Part shown: positions 26,469 to 35,789 of the stretch, in pieces
Position numbering within the stretch: the first letter of the stretch is position 1
Layout: each line of letters starts with the position of its first letter
The notes under the pieces: model-generated
The model's input: the letters and a program-made list of their open reading frames with translations, nothing else
What the model was told of the DNA's origin: nothing
Database searches by the model: none
Translations under genes and position numbers: made by a program
Assembly (NCBI GenBank): GCA_018240685.1
Contig: JAFEFG010000036.1
Location: 1-40,914 of the forward strand
Reading direction: 5' to 3'
DNA: 40,914 nucleotides
From: Pseudomonadota bacterium
GTDB taxonomy: Bacteria; Pseudomonadota; Alphaproteobacteria; Reyranellales; Reyranellaceae

Positions 26469-27052
26469 CCCCGCGCAGGATCGACGCCGCGGCGATCATC
26501 CCGCTGGCCGAATATGTCGGGCAGCGCGCCGAGCGCCGCCGCCGCATCGCCGAGATCAAGAAGAGCCGGCGTCTCGAAGTGGGGCCGTTCGCGACCTTCT
26601 ACTTCGAGTCCTACGACACGATGCTGCACCAGGTGCACGAGATGCTGTTCATCGAGAAGGGCGGCGACGCCCAGCTTGCCGATGAGCTCGCGGCCTACAA
26701 TCCGCTGATCCCGCAGGGGGCGGAGCTGGTGGCGACGGTGATGTTCGAGATCGACGATCCGCTGCGCCGTGCCCGTGTGCTGGCGACGCTGGGCGGTGTC
26801 GAGCAGAAGGCCTTCATCCGTGTCGGTGGCGAGACGATCCGCGGCGTTCCCGAGGCCGACCAGGAGCGCTCGCGCGAGGACGGCAAGGCCTCGGCGGTCC
26901 AGTTCATCCGCTTCCCCTTCACGGCCGCGCAGATCGAGGCCTTCAGGAACGGCAAGGACGACGTCGTGGTCGGCTTCGATCATCCGAACTACGGCCATAT
27001 GGCGGTGATGCCCGCAGCCGTGCGCAAGGCCCTGTCCGGCGACTTCGCCTGA
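26465..27052 (+). CDS. DUF3501 family protein
   Basis: A 195-residue soluble protein of unknown function, recognised by RLEVGPFATFYFESYDTMLHQVHEMLFIEKGGDAQLADELAAYNPLIPQGAELVATVMFEIDD and the later VQFIRFPFTAAQIEAF...VVVGFDHPNYGH. It has no cysteines, no signal peptide and no membrane segment. Its ATG overlaps the TGA of the Fe-S gene (ATGA), so the two are translationally coupled and probably made in matched amounts. The association of DUF3501 with a GlpC/Hdr-like protein and rubrerythrin is a recurrent neighbourhood as I recall; the biochemical role is not known to me. It ends 7 bases from the convergent tonB-like gene. Confidence 0.9.
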   Translation: MTPRRIDAAAIIPLAEYVGQRAERRRRIAEIKKSRRLEVGPFATFYFESYDTMLHQVHEMLFIEKGGDAQLADELAAYNPLIPQGAELVATVMFEIDDPLRRARVLATLGGVEQKAFIRVGGETIRGVPEADQERSREDGKASAVQFIRFPFTAAQIEAFRNGKDDVVVGFDHPNYGHMAVMPAAVRKALSGDFA

Positions 27053-27059
27053 CCGCTCC

Positions 27060-28217
27060 TCAGTGTCGGTAGACTGACGACAGCGGCAGGATGAAGGCCT
27101 GCTGCGTGCCGGGAATGCCCTCGGGGAAGGGCGCGTAGGGAGCTGCCGCGCGGACGGCGTCGAGGACGCCCTTGTCGAGATTCACGATGCCGCTCGAGCG
27201 CGAAATGCTGGCATCGAGCAGGCGCCCGTCGCGCGCGATCACCAGCCGGAGCACCACCACGCCCTGCTCGTTGGCCTGCTTCGAGTAGTAGCGGTATTGC
27301 GAGATCTTGGCCGCGACCTGCCAGAGATACTGGTTGACGATCTGGGCCTGATTGTAGCTGTCGGCCGGATTGACGAACGTCGTCTGGGGCGCCTTGGACG
27401 ACGGCTCGCTCGGCGCTCTCCGGGGCGCCGGGTTCGTGAGCGGCGACGGACGCAGAGCCTGCTGGGGGGCCGGCGCCTGATGGGGTGCGGGCGGATGCGA
27501 CGCCGGAGGCGGCGCGGCGTGGGCCTGCGGGTGCGGCGGCGCAGGCGGCGGCGCCTTCGGGAAGTCCTGCGAGGTCAGGGGCGGCGGCGGCGCCTCGAGC
27601 GGCGGCAGGGCGCGCTCGAGCGGCGGCGTGGCGGGCGGCTCGGCTTCCTTCGGCGCCAGCGCCTGCTGCTGCTGCTTGGGCTCCGGCTCGGGCTTCGCTT
27701 CCGGCCGGCTCGGCTCGGGCTTGGCCGCTTCGGATTTGGCCTCCTCGGGCTGGGCGGGTTCAGGTTTGGCAGGTTCCGGCTTGGCAGGCTCGGGCTTGGC
27801 CGCCTCGGACTGAGGCGGCTCGGGCGGGCGGGCCTCTTCCTTTTCCTTGGCGGCCGATTGCTTGTTCGTCTCGCCGGTCTTGGAACTGGGCGGGGGCAGG
27901 CCCAGCGGCGTCGGCGGGCTCTTGGGCGTCGGCGCTGGCTTGGCCGCCTGGGGCGCGGGGGCAGGTGCAGGCGCCGGCTTGGCTTCGGGCAGCGCTGGCG
28001 GTTGGGGTTGCGGCTGCGGCTTGGGTGGGGGTGGCGCCGGCGGCTGCTCGATCGTGACGTCGATCGCGTCTTCTGTCGGATCCTGGATGGGATTGAGCTG
28101 CGGCAGCCACCACAGGGCAAGCGCCATCAACACATGCAGCAGCGCCGCCAGCGCCATCGCTGTCGGTGACATGCGATCGAAGCGGCTGTAGGTGGCGCTG
28201 ATGTCGTGGGTTGTCAC
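27060..28217 (-). CDS. TonB family energy-transducing protein
   Basis: A 385-residue inner-membrane protein. A single N-terminal segment (about residues 18-39, AMALAALLHVLMALALWWL) anchors it; residues 55-290 are extremely rich in Pro, Ala, Lys and Glu and would span the periplasm. The C-terminal TonB-like domain (VVVLRLVIARDGRLLDASISRSSGIVNLDKGVLDAVRAAAPYAPFP) contacts outer-membrane receptors. No exbB, exbD or receptor gene is nearby, so its partners are elsewhere. The adjacent iron-regulated cassette suggests, but does not prove, a link to iron uptake. TolA is the main alternative, but the LxxSSG and final PFP region favour TonB. Confidence 0.88.
   Translation of the reverse strand: MTTHDISATYSRFDRMSPTAMALAALLHVLMALALWWLPQLNPIQDPTEDAIDVTIEQPPAPPPPKPQPQPQPPALPEAKPAPAPAPAPQAAKPAPTPKSPPTPLGLPPPSSKTGETNKQSAAKEKEEARPPEPPQSEAAKPEPAKPEPAKPEPAQPEEAKSEAAKPEPSRPEAKPEPEPKQQQQALAPKEAEPPATPPLERALPPLEAPPPPLTSQDFPKAPPPAPPHPQAHAAPPPASHPPAPHQAPAPQQALRPSPLTNPAPRRAPSEPSSKAPQTTFVNPADSYNQAQIVNQYLWQVAAKISQYRYYSKQANEQGVVVLRLVIARDGRLLDASISRSSGIVNLDKGVLDAVRAAAPYAPFPEGIPGTQQAFILPLSSVYRH
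27708..27803 (-). repeat. KPEPA-type tandem repeat inside the tonB-like gene
   Basis: Residues 139-170 contain successive five-residue units (KPEPA three times, then QPEEA, KSEAA, KPEPS), encoded by imperfect 15-bp repeats. Such segments stiffen the periplasmic span of TonB/TolA proteins. The unit number could vary between strains by slippage. Confidence 0.8.
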
Positions 28218-28266
28218 GGTGACCCGTTTCTAGGCGGGCGGTCGGCCTCCCGCCACCGTGTTCCCG

Positions 28267-28827
28267 TCAGTTGATGGGCTCGGATTTGTAGACGCCCCAG
28301 AGATCGCTGCGCTCGAGCCAGCCGCTCACGCCGGACACTTTGACGCGGCACCACTCGCCGGAACAGGAGCGGATCTCGCCCATCACCTCGGGTTCGAGCT
28401 TGGCCACCACGTCGGCGGAGCGCGCGGGCGTGCGATGCAGGTTGGCCACCTTCGAGGGCACGATGAAGCTGCGCTTGCCGGTCAGCAGGCTCTGGTGGAC
28501 CCAGCCGCTGGCCCCCTGCCAATCGCGGATTTTGCGCCAGTTTTCGTACTCGGCCACGATCTCGACCGGCATGCCCTTGCGCTTGAAGACCCAGTCGACC
28601 GGGTAGCGCGTGCCGGGGCCGGTGCGGACGTTGACCTCGTCGGAGCGCAACGAGGCGAAGCGCGGGATCGGCAGCCCCGATCCGCGTCGGACGGGCGATG
28701 TGCTGGTGTCGGCCGCATGGGCGCCGGAGCCCTGTCCCATCCTCAGCAGGGGATGCAGGGCGCCGTAAGCCAGGGTCGCAATCACGACACAAACCGCCGC
28801 GCGCAGGACCAACGGAGGGACAGACAT
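28267..28827 (-). CDS. Periplasmic or membrane-anchored protein with two bacterial SH3 domains
   Basis: A 186-residue protein with an N-terminal signal or anchor (LVLRAAVCVVIATLAYGALHPLL, residues 6-28). It carries two SH3_4-type domains: SLRSDEVNVRTGPGTRYPVDWVF...WRKIRDWQGASGWVHQSLL (about 60-120), and ANLHRTPARSADVVAKLEPEV...WCRVKVSGVSGWLERSDLWGVY (about 130-183). These modules commonly bind cell-wall peptides. The ATG at 28827 is chosen because the signal follows immediately; upstream in-frame sequence to 28965 would overlap the divergent gene's leader. It ends 49 bases before the tonB-like gene starts. Specific function unknown. Confidence 0.87.
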   Translation of the reverse strand: MSVPPLVLRAAVCVVIATLAYGALHPLLRMGQGSGAHAADTSTSPVRRGSGLPIPRFASLRSDEVNVRTGPGTRYPVDWVFKRKGMPVEIVAEYENWRKIRDWQGASGWVHQSLLTGKRSFIVPSKVANLHRTPARSADVVAKLEPEVMGEIRSCSGEWCRVKVSGVSGWLERSDLWGVYKSEPIN

Positions 28828-28955
28828 CGTCGCTTTTATACACCAAGTCTCCGAGTCAGACGACAAGTACCTGAAAATGCCCGCCTTTCTCGTTCTCGTC
28901 TGGAGAGGCGCCAAAGCTGGACAAGGGACGAGAGGAATTGCTAATCGGGGCAGGC

Positions 28956-29951
28956 ATGCCGCCAAGCTCCCCGAAAAAGCCGCTGGTGATCGTCACCCGC
29001 AAGCTGCCCGATCCCATCGAGACGAGGCTGATGGAGCTGTTCGAGACGCGGCTCAACATCGACGACAAGCCGATGGCCGCCGCGGAGCTGGTTGAAGCGG
29101 TGAAGACGGCCGACGTCCTGGTTCCGACCGTCACCGACCGGATCGACAGCCGGGTCCTTTCGCAGTCCGGACCGCAGCTCAAACTCATCGCCTCGTTTGG
29201 CACCGGCGTCGACCACATCGACCTCGATACCGCCCGTCAGCGCGGCATCACCGTCACCAACACGCCGGGCGTGCTCACCGAGGACACGGCCGACATGTCG
29301 ATGGCCCTGGTGCTGGCCACGGCCCGGCGCATGGGCGCCGGCGAGCGGCTGGTGCGGGCCGGCAAGTGGACGGGCTGGGGCCCCACCTCGATGCTGGGCA
29401 GCCGGCTCACGGGCAAGCGCATGGGCATCGTCGGCATGGGCCGCATCGGCCAGGCGCTGGCGCACCGCGCGCGCGGCTTCGGGCTCGCCATCCACTATCA
29501 CAACCGCAAGCGTGTCCATGCCGACATCGAGCGCGAGCTCGAGGCGACCTACTGGGAGAGCCTCGACCAGATGCTGGCGCGCATGGACATCGTGTCGGTC
29601 AACTGTCCGCACACGCCGGCGACCTATCACCTGCTCTCGGCGCGCCGGCTGAAGCTCATGAAGCCGTCGGCCTTCCTCGTGAACACCGCGCGTGGCGAGG
29701 TGATCGACGAAAACGCGCTGGTACGCATGCTGCGCGCGAGCGAACTCGCCGGTGCGGGCCTCGATGTCTACGAGCATGAGCCGCAGATCAACCCGAAGCT
29801 GCTCGAGCTCGACAACGTCGTGCTGCTGCCGCACATGGGCTCGGCCACGCTCGAGGGCCGCGTCGAGATGGGCGAGAAGGTGCTGATCAACATCAAGACC
29901 TTCGTCGACGGCCACAAGCCGCCCGATCGCGTCCTGGCGACGATGTTCTGA
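28956..29951 (+). CDS. D-2-hydroxyacid dehydrogenase (glyoxylate/hydroxypyruvate reductase-like)
   Basis: A 331-residue NAD(P)H-dependent enzyme. Its Rossmann motif is GIVGMGRIGQALAHRA (158-172); the residues after the second strand, HNRKR (182-186), favour NADPH as in GRHPR-type enzymes. Catalytic residues are Arg246 (NTARGEVID), Glu275 (HEPQINP) and His293 (LLPHMGSAT). It likely reduces glyoxylate or hydroxypyruvate to glycolate or D-glycerate. An in-frame TTG at 28938 is an alternative start, but the GAGAGGA before it is too close. It converges with the BrkB gene 15 bases downstream. Confidence 0.93.
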   Translation: MPPSSPKKPLVIVTRKLPDPIETRLMELFETRLNIDDKPMAAAELVEAVKTADVLVPTVTDRIDSRVLSQSGPQLKLIASFGTGVDHIDLDTARQRGITVTNTPGVLTEDTADMSMALVLATARRMGAGERLVRAGKWTGWGPTSMLGSRLTGKRMGIVGMGRIGQALAHRARGFGLAIHYHNRKRVHADIERELEATYWESLDQMLARMDIVSVNCPHTPATYHLLSARRLKLMKPSAFLVNTARGEVIDENALVRMLRASELAGAGLDVYEHEPQINPKLLELDNVVLLPHMGSATLEGRVEMGEKVLINIKTFVDGHKPPDRVLATMF

Positions 29952-29966
29952 AGCGGGCTGCGGCCC

Positions 29967-30863
29967 TCAGTCGTTGATGTCGCCCTTCACCGCCTGGCGC
30001 GCGGCATGGGGTTCGTCGACGTCGAAGGCGTCGCGCGTGGCGCGGCCGACCTGGGCGCCGATCAGGATCGTGAGCGCGGTCCAGTACATCCACACCATGA
30101 TCGCGGCGAAGCCCGCGGTGGCGCCGAAGGCCGAGGTGAGCTGCGTCACCTCGAAGTAGTAGACCAGCGCCCGGTTGCCGGCGAGGAACAGCACGGCGTT
30201 GACGGCGCCGCTGATCAGCGCGAAGCGCCACGGCACGCCGCCCGTGGGCAGCCACTTGTAGATCAGGGTGAAGAAGACGGCGAGGATGCCGTAGTGGGTG
30301 AGGCCCGAGATGGCCGGCCCGATCCACTGGCCGAGAACGGGGAAGGCCTCCAGCACCCCGGCATAGGCCGACAGCAGGACGCTGAGCAGGATGACGGCGA
30401 TCAGCAGCACGCCCAGCACCACCATCATCAGCACGGCCAGCAGGCGCGATTTCAGCGTCGCCAGCACGATGTGGATGTGCCTCGGGCTGGTGCCGCGCCA
30501 GATGACGTCGAAGGCGTCGTCCAGCTCCACGAACACGCGGCTGCCCGTGTAGAGCAGCACCACCACACCGACGATCGCGGCCACGCCGCGACCGCGGAAC
30601 AGGTCTTCCGAGGCGAAGCGCTGGATGCCCTTCAGGTGCTCGGGCGCCACGACAGTGCCCAGCGCATCGAAGATCGTCTTCTGCGCCATCATCTTGCCGA
30701 CGAAGGGCTCGGCGATGGCGATCGTGAAGATCATGATCGGGCCGAGCGCGAACATCGTGTAGAAGGCCATCGCCGCGGCCGAGGTCGACAGCCGGTTGGT
30801 GAAGAAGCCGGTGAAGGAGTCGACCGCGACCTTCCAGAGCCTGGCGGGCAGGGCGCCGTTCAT
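29967..30863 (-). CDS. YihY/BrkB family inner-membrane protein
   Basis: A 298-residue integral membrane protein with about six hydrophobic segments. The conserved start [36 protein letters not shown] and the middle [25 protein letters not shown] are characteristic of the BrkB/YihY (UPF0761) family. The C-terminal tail is short and charged. The family was once called RNase BN, which is now known to be wrong; its function is unsettled (serum resistance or transport proposed). I start it at the ATG closest to the conserved block; further in-frame ATGs upstream (30902) lack a binding site. Divergent from msrA by 130 bases. Confidence 0.9.
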   Translation of the reverse strand: MNGALPARLWKVAVDSFTGFFTNRLSTSAAAMAFYTMFALGPIMIFTIAIAEPFVGKMMAQKTIFDALGTVVAPEHLKGIQRFASEDLFRGRGVAAIVGVVVLLYTGSRVFVELDDAFDVIWRGTSPRHIHIVLATLKSRLLAVLMMVVLGVLLIAVILLSVLLSAYAGVLEAFPVLGQWIGPAISGLTHYGILAVFFTLIYKWLPTGGVPWRFALISGAVNAVLFLAGNRALVYYFEVTQLTSAFGATAGFAAIMVWMYWTALTILIGAQVGRATRDAFDVDEPHAARQAVKGDIND

Positions 30864-30993
30864 GCGCTCGGGACGGCCGGCTCGAAAGGCCCGCCGGCAC
30901 ATGCGAAAAAGACGGTCATTAGGCGGGCCCCTGCTCTCGATTCCGACGCATTCTATGGCCATATTGGCGAGGGCAAAAGCAAGGGAGCGTGCC

Positions 30994-31656
<663 letters not shown>

Positions 31657-31673
31657 CGGTCAGCCGGCGTCGA

Positions 31674-32852
31674 TCACGCGATCGCTTCCTGGAGTGCCGC
31701 GACGAAGCGGTCGAGTTCCGCCTCGGTGTTGTAGAGATGCACCGAGGCCCGCATCACGTTCACGAGGCCGCGGCCCCGGAGATCGAGCCGTGAGGAGAAC
31801 TGCGTCGATACCGAGACGTTGATCTTCTGCGCCCTGAGCGCCGCCTTGAGGTCGAGGTGATCCTTCCCGGCGACGGCGAAGGTGACGATTGCGCCCTGCA
31901 CCGCGCCGAGATCGGTCAGGGTGACGCCCTTTACCGTCTGCAGTCGCGCTCGCAGCCCGTCGGCCAGCGGCTTGAGCCGCGCCCAGACCGCGTCCATGCC
32001 CAGTTCGTTGGCCTGGTCGGCGGCGGCCTTGAGTCCCAGCACGCCGGCAAAGTAGCGCTCCCAGTTCTCGAAGCGCAGCGCATTGTCGAAGGTCCTGTAT
32101 TCGCGGTCGCCGGTCCATTTGGCGGCGTGGTTGTCGAGGAAGACGGGCTCGATGCCAGCCGTCGTCTTCTGGCGGGCATAGAGGAAGCCCGTGCCGCGCG
32201 GCCCGCGCAGGTACTTGCGGCCGGTGGCCGAGAGGAAGTCGCAGCCGATCTTCGCCACGTCGACCGGCAGCTGCCCGACCGACTGGCAGGCGTCGAGCAG
32301 GTAGAGCACGCCCGCCGCGTTGGCGATCCGGCCCACCGCCTCGGCCGGCTGGACCAGCCCGCCCTGGGTCGGGATGTGCGAGATCGAGATCAGCCTGGTG
32401 CGCTTGTCGATGGCGCGTTCGAGCGCGCCGAGATCGATCTGGCCATGGTTGTCGTCCGGCACGACGACCAGCTCGGCGCCGGTCCGCTTCGCCACCTGCA
32501 GGTAGGAGATGAAGTTGGAGGAATATTCGCTGACACAGGTCAGGATGCGGTCGCCGGGCTTGAAATCGAGCGAGTAGAAGGCGAGGTCCCAGGCGCGCGT
32601 GGCGTTCTCGACGAAGGCGATCTCGCCCGGGTCGGCGCCGATCAGCCGCGCCACCGACGGATAGAAGCCGTCGAGCTCCTCGCGCCTGAGGTCGGCCGCC
32701 TCGTAGCCGCCGATCTCGGCCTCGAGCTGCAGATGGCCGATGGTGGCGTCGAGGGTACGCTGGCTGGGCAGCGACGAACCGGCGGCGTTGAGATGCAGGA
32801 CATGGGCGCAGCCGGGCGTTTCGGCGCGCAGGCGGTCAAGGTCGAGGCTCAC
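31674..32852 (-). CDS. Aminotransferase class V-fold PLP-dependent enzyme
   Basis: A 392-residue fold-type I PLP enzyme starting at GTG. Cofactor residues are His159 ([11 protein letters not shown]), Asp187 ([15 protein letters not shown]) and Schiff-base Lys213 ([20 protein letters not shown]). [11 protein letters not shown] at about 20-30 and the [13 protein letters not shown] block place it with isopenicillin-N-epimerase/cysteine-desulfurase-like proteins. There is no IscS-type catalytic Cys loop near the C-terminus, so it is probably not an Fe-S-assembly desulfurase. An in-frame ATG farther upstream (32945) would add low-complexity sequence. It may be the last gene of a unit starting with the LysR gene; 108 bases separate it from the deaminase. 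Substrate unknown. Confidence 0.88.
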   Translation of the reverse strand: MSLDLDRLRAETPGCAHVLHLNAAGSSLPSQRTLDATIGHLQLEAEIGGYEAADLRREELDGFYPSVARLIGADPGEIAFVENATRAWDLAFYSLDFKPGDRILTCVSEYSSNFISYLQVAKRTGAELVVVPDDNHGQIDLGALERAIDKRTRLISISHIPTQGGLVQPAEAVGRIANAAGVLYLLDACQSVGQLPVDVAKIGCDFLSATGRKYLRGPRGTGFLYARQKTTAGIEPVFLDNHAAKWTGDREYRTFDNALRFENWERYFAGVLGLKAAADQANELGMDAVWARLKPLADGLRARLQTVKGVTLTDLGAVQGAIVTFAVAGKDHLDLKAALRAQKINVSVSTQFSSRLDLRGRGLVNVMRASVHLYNTEAELDRFVAALQEAIA

Positions 32853-32960
32853 GGGAGGCTTCCACTTCGGGCTGGTGGATCGACGGCGGTCGGCTGTCCG
32901 CCGGCCCTTACCTAGAGCCCTCGCCGGGCGCGGGCAACCGGCCACGGCGCCACGGCGGTG

Positions 32961-34028
32961 TCAGACCGTGGGAGCCGCCGTTTCGTAGCCGAATTCGCTG
33001 TCGAGCGCGGCGATCTCCTTGCGGAAGGCCATCCGGAGCGCGCTCTTGTCGCTCTCGTCCAGCCACGATCCCTCGACCGAATTGAGCGCGAACTTGCGCG
33101 CCATGTCCGGCCCCCAGCCGATCGACTCGAACAGCGTCGTGAAGCCATGGCCGAGATTGGTCTCGAACATGGCTGCATCGTCGGTGTTGATGGTGACGTT
33201 CAGCCCGGCCTCGACCATGCGCCGGATGCGCTGCGGCCGGAACGGGCGGTTATGGACCAGGCTGGTCCAGGCGCAGGGCGTGAAATAGAGGCCGTCCTTG
33301 CGTGCCTCGGCTATCACGAAATCCGACGCCAGCATGTTGTAGCCGTGATCGATGCGGTCGCATTTCAGCACGTCGCGGCAGATCAGGTAGTTCGTGGGCG
33401 GCGCTTCGACGAGCGTCTGGTTGTCCTCGCAGCAATGCGCGGTGCGATGCAGGCCCGCCTTGCGGGCCAGCGCATAGGCCTCGGCGAAGAGGGCCGGGGG
33501 GCCGGCGCGCTCGGCGCCGTCGAGGCCGATGCCGACGACGGGATCGCGGCGATGCGCGATCGCCGTCTCGACGATCTCGACCGCCTGCGCCGGCGTGTTG
33601 ATCGAGCGGTCGATGCAGCAGATCAGCAGGCTCGAGACGCCGAACTTCTTCCGCGCCGCCTCCATGCCCTCGATCATGCCGTCGACCATCGACGGATAGT
33701 CGATGCCGTTGGGATAGAAGTAGTCGGGATTGAAGAAGTACTCGACGTGCCTGAGGTTGCCGTCGCGCACGGCGTCCTCGATGTATTCGTAGGCGGCGCG
33801 GGCGAAGTCGCCCGGCGTGCGCAGCACCTGCGCGGTCAGCCGCAGTACGTCGAGGAAGCCGTAGAAATCCGGCCACCGGTAGAGCTGCTCGGCCGGCCGC
33901 GGCAGGGCGAGGCCGGCGCGCGCCGCCAGTTCGGCCACCGTGGTGGCGCGCAGCGTGCCGGCGATATGGCAGTGCAGCTCGGCCTTGGGGATGCGGCGCA
34001 GGTAGTCGTCGGCTACGGCCTTGGCCAT
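32961..34028 (-). CDS. Adenosine deaminase-like amidohydrolase
   Basis: A 355-residue metallo-amidohydrolase of the ADA/AMP-deaminase family. Zinc ligands are His19 and His21 (ELHCHIAGTLR), His198 (TAHCCED, with catalytic Glu201) and Asp283 (INTDD). His228 is in the conserved IDHGYN. The family signature normally reads HxHLDG...HAGE...TDDP; here it is HCHIAG...HCCE...TDDA, so all metal ligands are kept while second-shell residues differ. This argues for a divergent subfamily that may deaminate adenine or another aminated heterocycle. It starts 7 bases after the solute-binding-protein gene ends, so uptake and deamination are probably linked. Confidence 0.85.
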   Translation of the reverse strand: MAKAVADDYLRRIPKAELHCHIAGTLRATTVAELAARAGLALPRPAEQLYRWPDFYGFLDVLRLTAQVLRTPGDFARAAYEYIEDAVRDGNLRHVEYFFNPDYFYPNGIDYPSMVDGMIEGMEAARKKFGVSSLLICCIDRSINTPAQAVEIVETAIAHRRDPVVGIGLDGAERAGPPALFAEAYALARKAGLHRTAHCCEDNQTLVEAPPTNYLICRDVLKCDRIDHGYNMLASDFVIAEARKDGLYFTPCAWTSLVHNRPFRPQRIRRMVEAGLNVTINTDDAAMFETNLGHGFTTLFESIGWGPDMARKFALNSVEGSWLDESDKSALRMAFRKEIAALDSEFGYETAAPTV

Positions 34029-34035
34029 CGCGACC

Positions 34036-35610
34036 TCACGGCTTCTCGATGTTGTAGAGCAGCATCACGGGCGACTTCAGGACGCCCTTGAGGTCGTTGC
34101 GCCAGGCCGACGGCGTCGTGAACTGCGACAGCGGCAGATAGAGGACCTGCTCGTAGGCGCGGACCTGGATCTCCGTGGCCAGCCGCTTGCGCGTCGCCTC
34201 GTCGGGCGCGGTCGCGAACTGCAGGCGCAGCTCCTCGATCTTCGGGTCGGTCGGCCAGCCCCAGGCCGAGGCCGGCGCGCCCCTGGCCACCAGGAACGGG
34301 TTGCTGAGCGGATTGCCCTGGTCGACCACCGTGTTGGTCGTATGGGCGAGATTCCAGCCGCCCTCCGCGACCGGCTTGGTGTTGAGCCGCCGTGTCGCGA
34401 AGGTCTGGAAGTCCATCGCCTGCATCTCGACCTTGAAGCCGAGATCGACCAGCAGCTGGCGCGTGACGTTGCCGAGGGCCGCGATGCCGGGCGCGTTGGC
34501 GACGTGCAGCATCACCAGCGGCTTGGTGAAATCGACATTGGCTTCCTTCAGGAGCGCCCTGGCCTTGCCGAGGTCGTGCGGCGGGATGCCGTCGCGGCTC
34601 TCGTAGGGCATGCCGCAGCCGAAGATCGCGGCACAGTCGGTGGCGAACTTGGGATCGCCCGCCACCACCCCCGCATATTGCGAGCGGTCGACGGCAAGAG
34701 CGATCGCCTGCCGCACCTTCACGTTGTCGAACGGCGGCTGCAGGTGGTTCATGCGCATGATCGCCTGGAAGCCGAGCTTGCCCACCACCTCGGCGTGGGC
34801 GCCCGACTTGGCGTCGAACAGCGGCAACAGATCGGCTGGCACGCGCTCGAGGTAGTCGACCTCGGCGCGGATCAGCGCGCTCACCTGCGTCTGCGCATCG
34901 GGCAGGCCCAGCATCTCGACGCGCGGGATCTTCGCGAGCTTGGCGCCCGAGGCCCAGACCGGCGGCTCCTTGCGCGGCACGTAGGCGTCGAACTTCTCCA
35001 GCACGATCTTCACGCCCGGCTCGTGGAGATCGGCGCGGAACCTGTAGGGGCCCGACCCGACGATCTCCTTCACCTGCTGGCTGCCCGGCGTCCGGGCGAT
35101 GCGTTCCGGCATCATGAAGGGCACGGGCGCGCCGATCTTGGCCAGCGTGTCCAGCACCAGCCCGTAGGGCTGCTTCAGCACCATCCTGATCGTGCGCGGA
35201 TCGGCGGCGTCGAGGGCGGTGACGAAGCCCATCATCGTCTGGCCCATGCTGTCGCGCGAGGCCCAGCGGTTGAGCGAGGCGACGCAGTCCGCCGCCGTCA
35301 CCGGCTGGCCGTCATGCCACTGCAGGCCGGGCCTCAGGACGAAGGTCCAGGTGAGCTTGTCGTCGCTCAGCGTGTAGCGCTCGACCATCTGCGGCTTGGG
35401 CTGGAAATGGTCGTCGACGGCGAACAGCGTGTCGTAGACGAGGTAGCCGAAATCGCGTGTCGTGAAGGATGTCGTGAAGTGCGGATCGAGGATGCGCGAC
35501 AGTGTCTCGGGCGCCACGCGCAGCACGGCCTTGTCCTGCGCTCTTGCCGCCAGCGGCGGCATGGCCAGCGCCGAGGCGGCCATCAATCCCAAGGAACGAC
35601 GCGTGATCAT
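34036..35610 (-). CDS. ABC transporter substrate-binding protein, family 5, Tat-type signal
   Basis: A 524-residue periplasmic protein with signal MITRRSLGLMAASALAMPPLAARA, whose RRSLGL matches a Tat motif. The body has LRVAPETLSRILDPHF and LTWTFVLRPGLQWHDGQPVTAADCVASLNRWA, standard for DppA/OppA-type proteins. AGGGGGAG precedes the ATG. No permease or ATPase gene is adjacent. It sits between a LysR regulator (179 bases upstream, same strand) and the deaminase-like gene (7 bases downstream), which suggests import of the deaminase's precursor, perhaps a nucleoside- or amine-containing peptide. Ligand not determinable. Confidence 0.93.
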   Translation of the reverse strand: MITRRSLGLMAASALAMPPLAARAQDKAVLRVAPETLSRILDPHFTTSFTTRDFGYLVYDTLFAVDDHFQPKPQMVERYTLSDDKLTWTFVLRPGLQWHDGQPVTAADCVASLNRWASRDSMGQTMMGFVTALDAADPRTIRMVLKQPYGLVLDTLAKIGAPVPFMMPERIARTPGSQQVKEIVGSGPYRFRADLHEPGVKIVLEKFDAYVPRKEPPVWASGAKLAKIPRVEMLGLPDAQTQVSALIRAEVDYLERVPADLLPLFDAKSGAHAEVVGKLGFQAIMRMNHLQPPFDNVKVRQAIALAVDRSQYAGVVAGDPKFATDCAAIFGCGMPYESRDGIPPHDLGKARALLKEANVDFTKPLVMLHVANAPGIAALGNVTRQLLVDLGFKVEMQAMDFQTFATRRLNTKPVAEGGWNLAHTTNTVVDQGNPLSNPFLVARGAPASAWGWPTDPKIEELRLQFATAPDEATRKRLATEIQVRAYEQVLYLPLSQFTTPSAWRNDLKGVLKSPVMLLYNIEKP

Positions 35611-35723
35611 GCGGTTCTCCCCCTCTCGCCGCGGCGGTTGCGGGCGCGATGCCGTCCGCCATGCCGGCGAATCCGCGATCGACCCGCGCCGGAAGCATGG
35701 ACCGCCCCGACGGGCGCTGAGAA

Positions 35724-35737
35724 GCCGAACTTTCGGC
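35724..35737. promoter_or_regulatory. Small perfect palindrome upstream of the solute-binding-protein gene
   Basis: GCCGAA-CT-TTCGGC is a 14-bp perfect inverted repeat in the LysR-to-binding-protein spacer, 114 bases before the binding-protein start. It could be an operator for the neighbouring LysR protein, but it does not match the T-N11-A form clearly. Confidence 0.3.
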
Positions 35738-35789
35738 ACACAGCGTCTCGTTTTCCGGTACGGAGGTCTCCCTGCCGGACCGCGGCGCC

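Noticed and set aside
27297..28169. Arg/Gly-rich plus-strand frame opposite the tonB-like gene
   Set aside because: It is the antisense reading of the Pro/Ala/Lys/Glu-rich TonB linker, not a gene.
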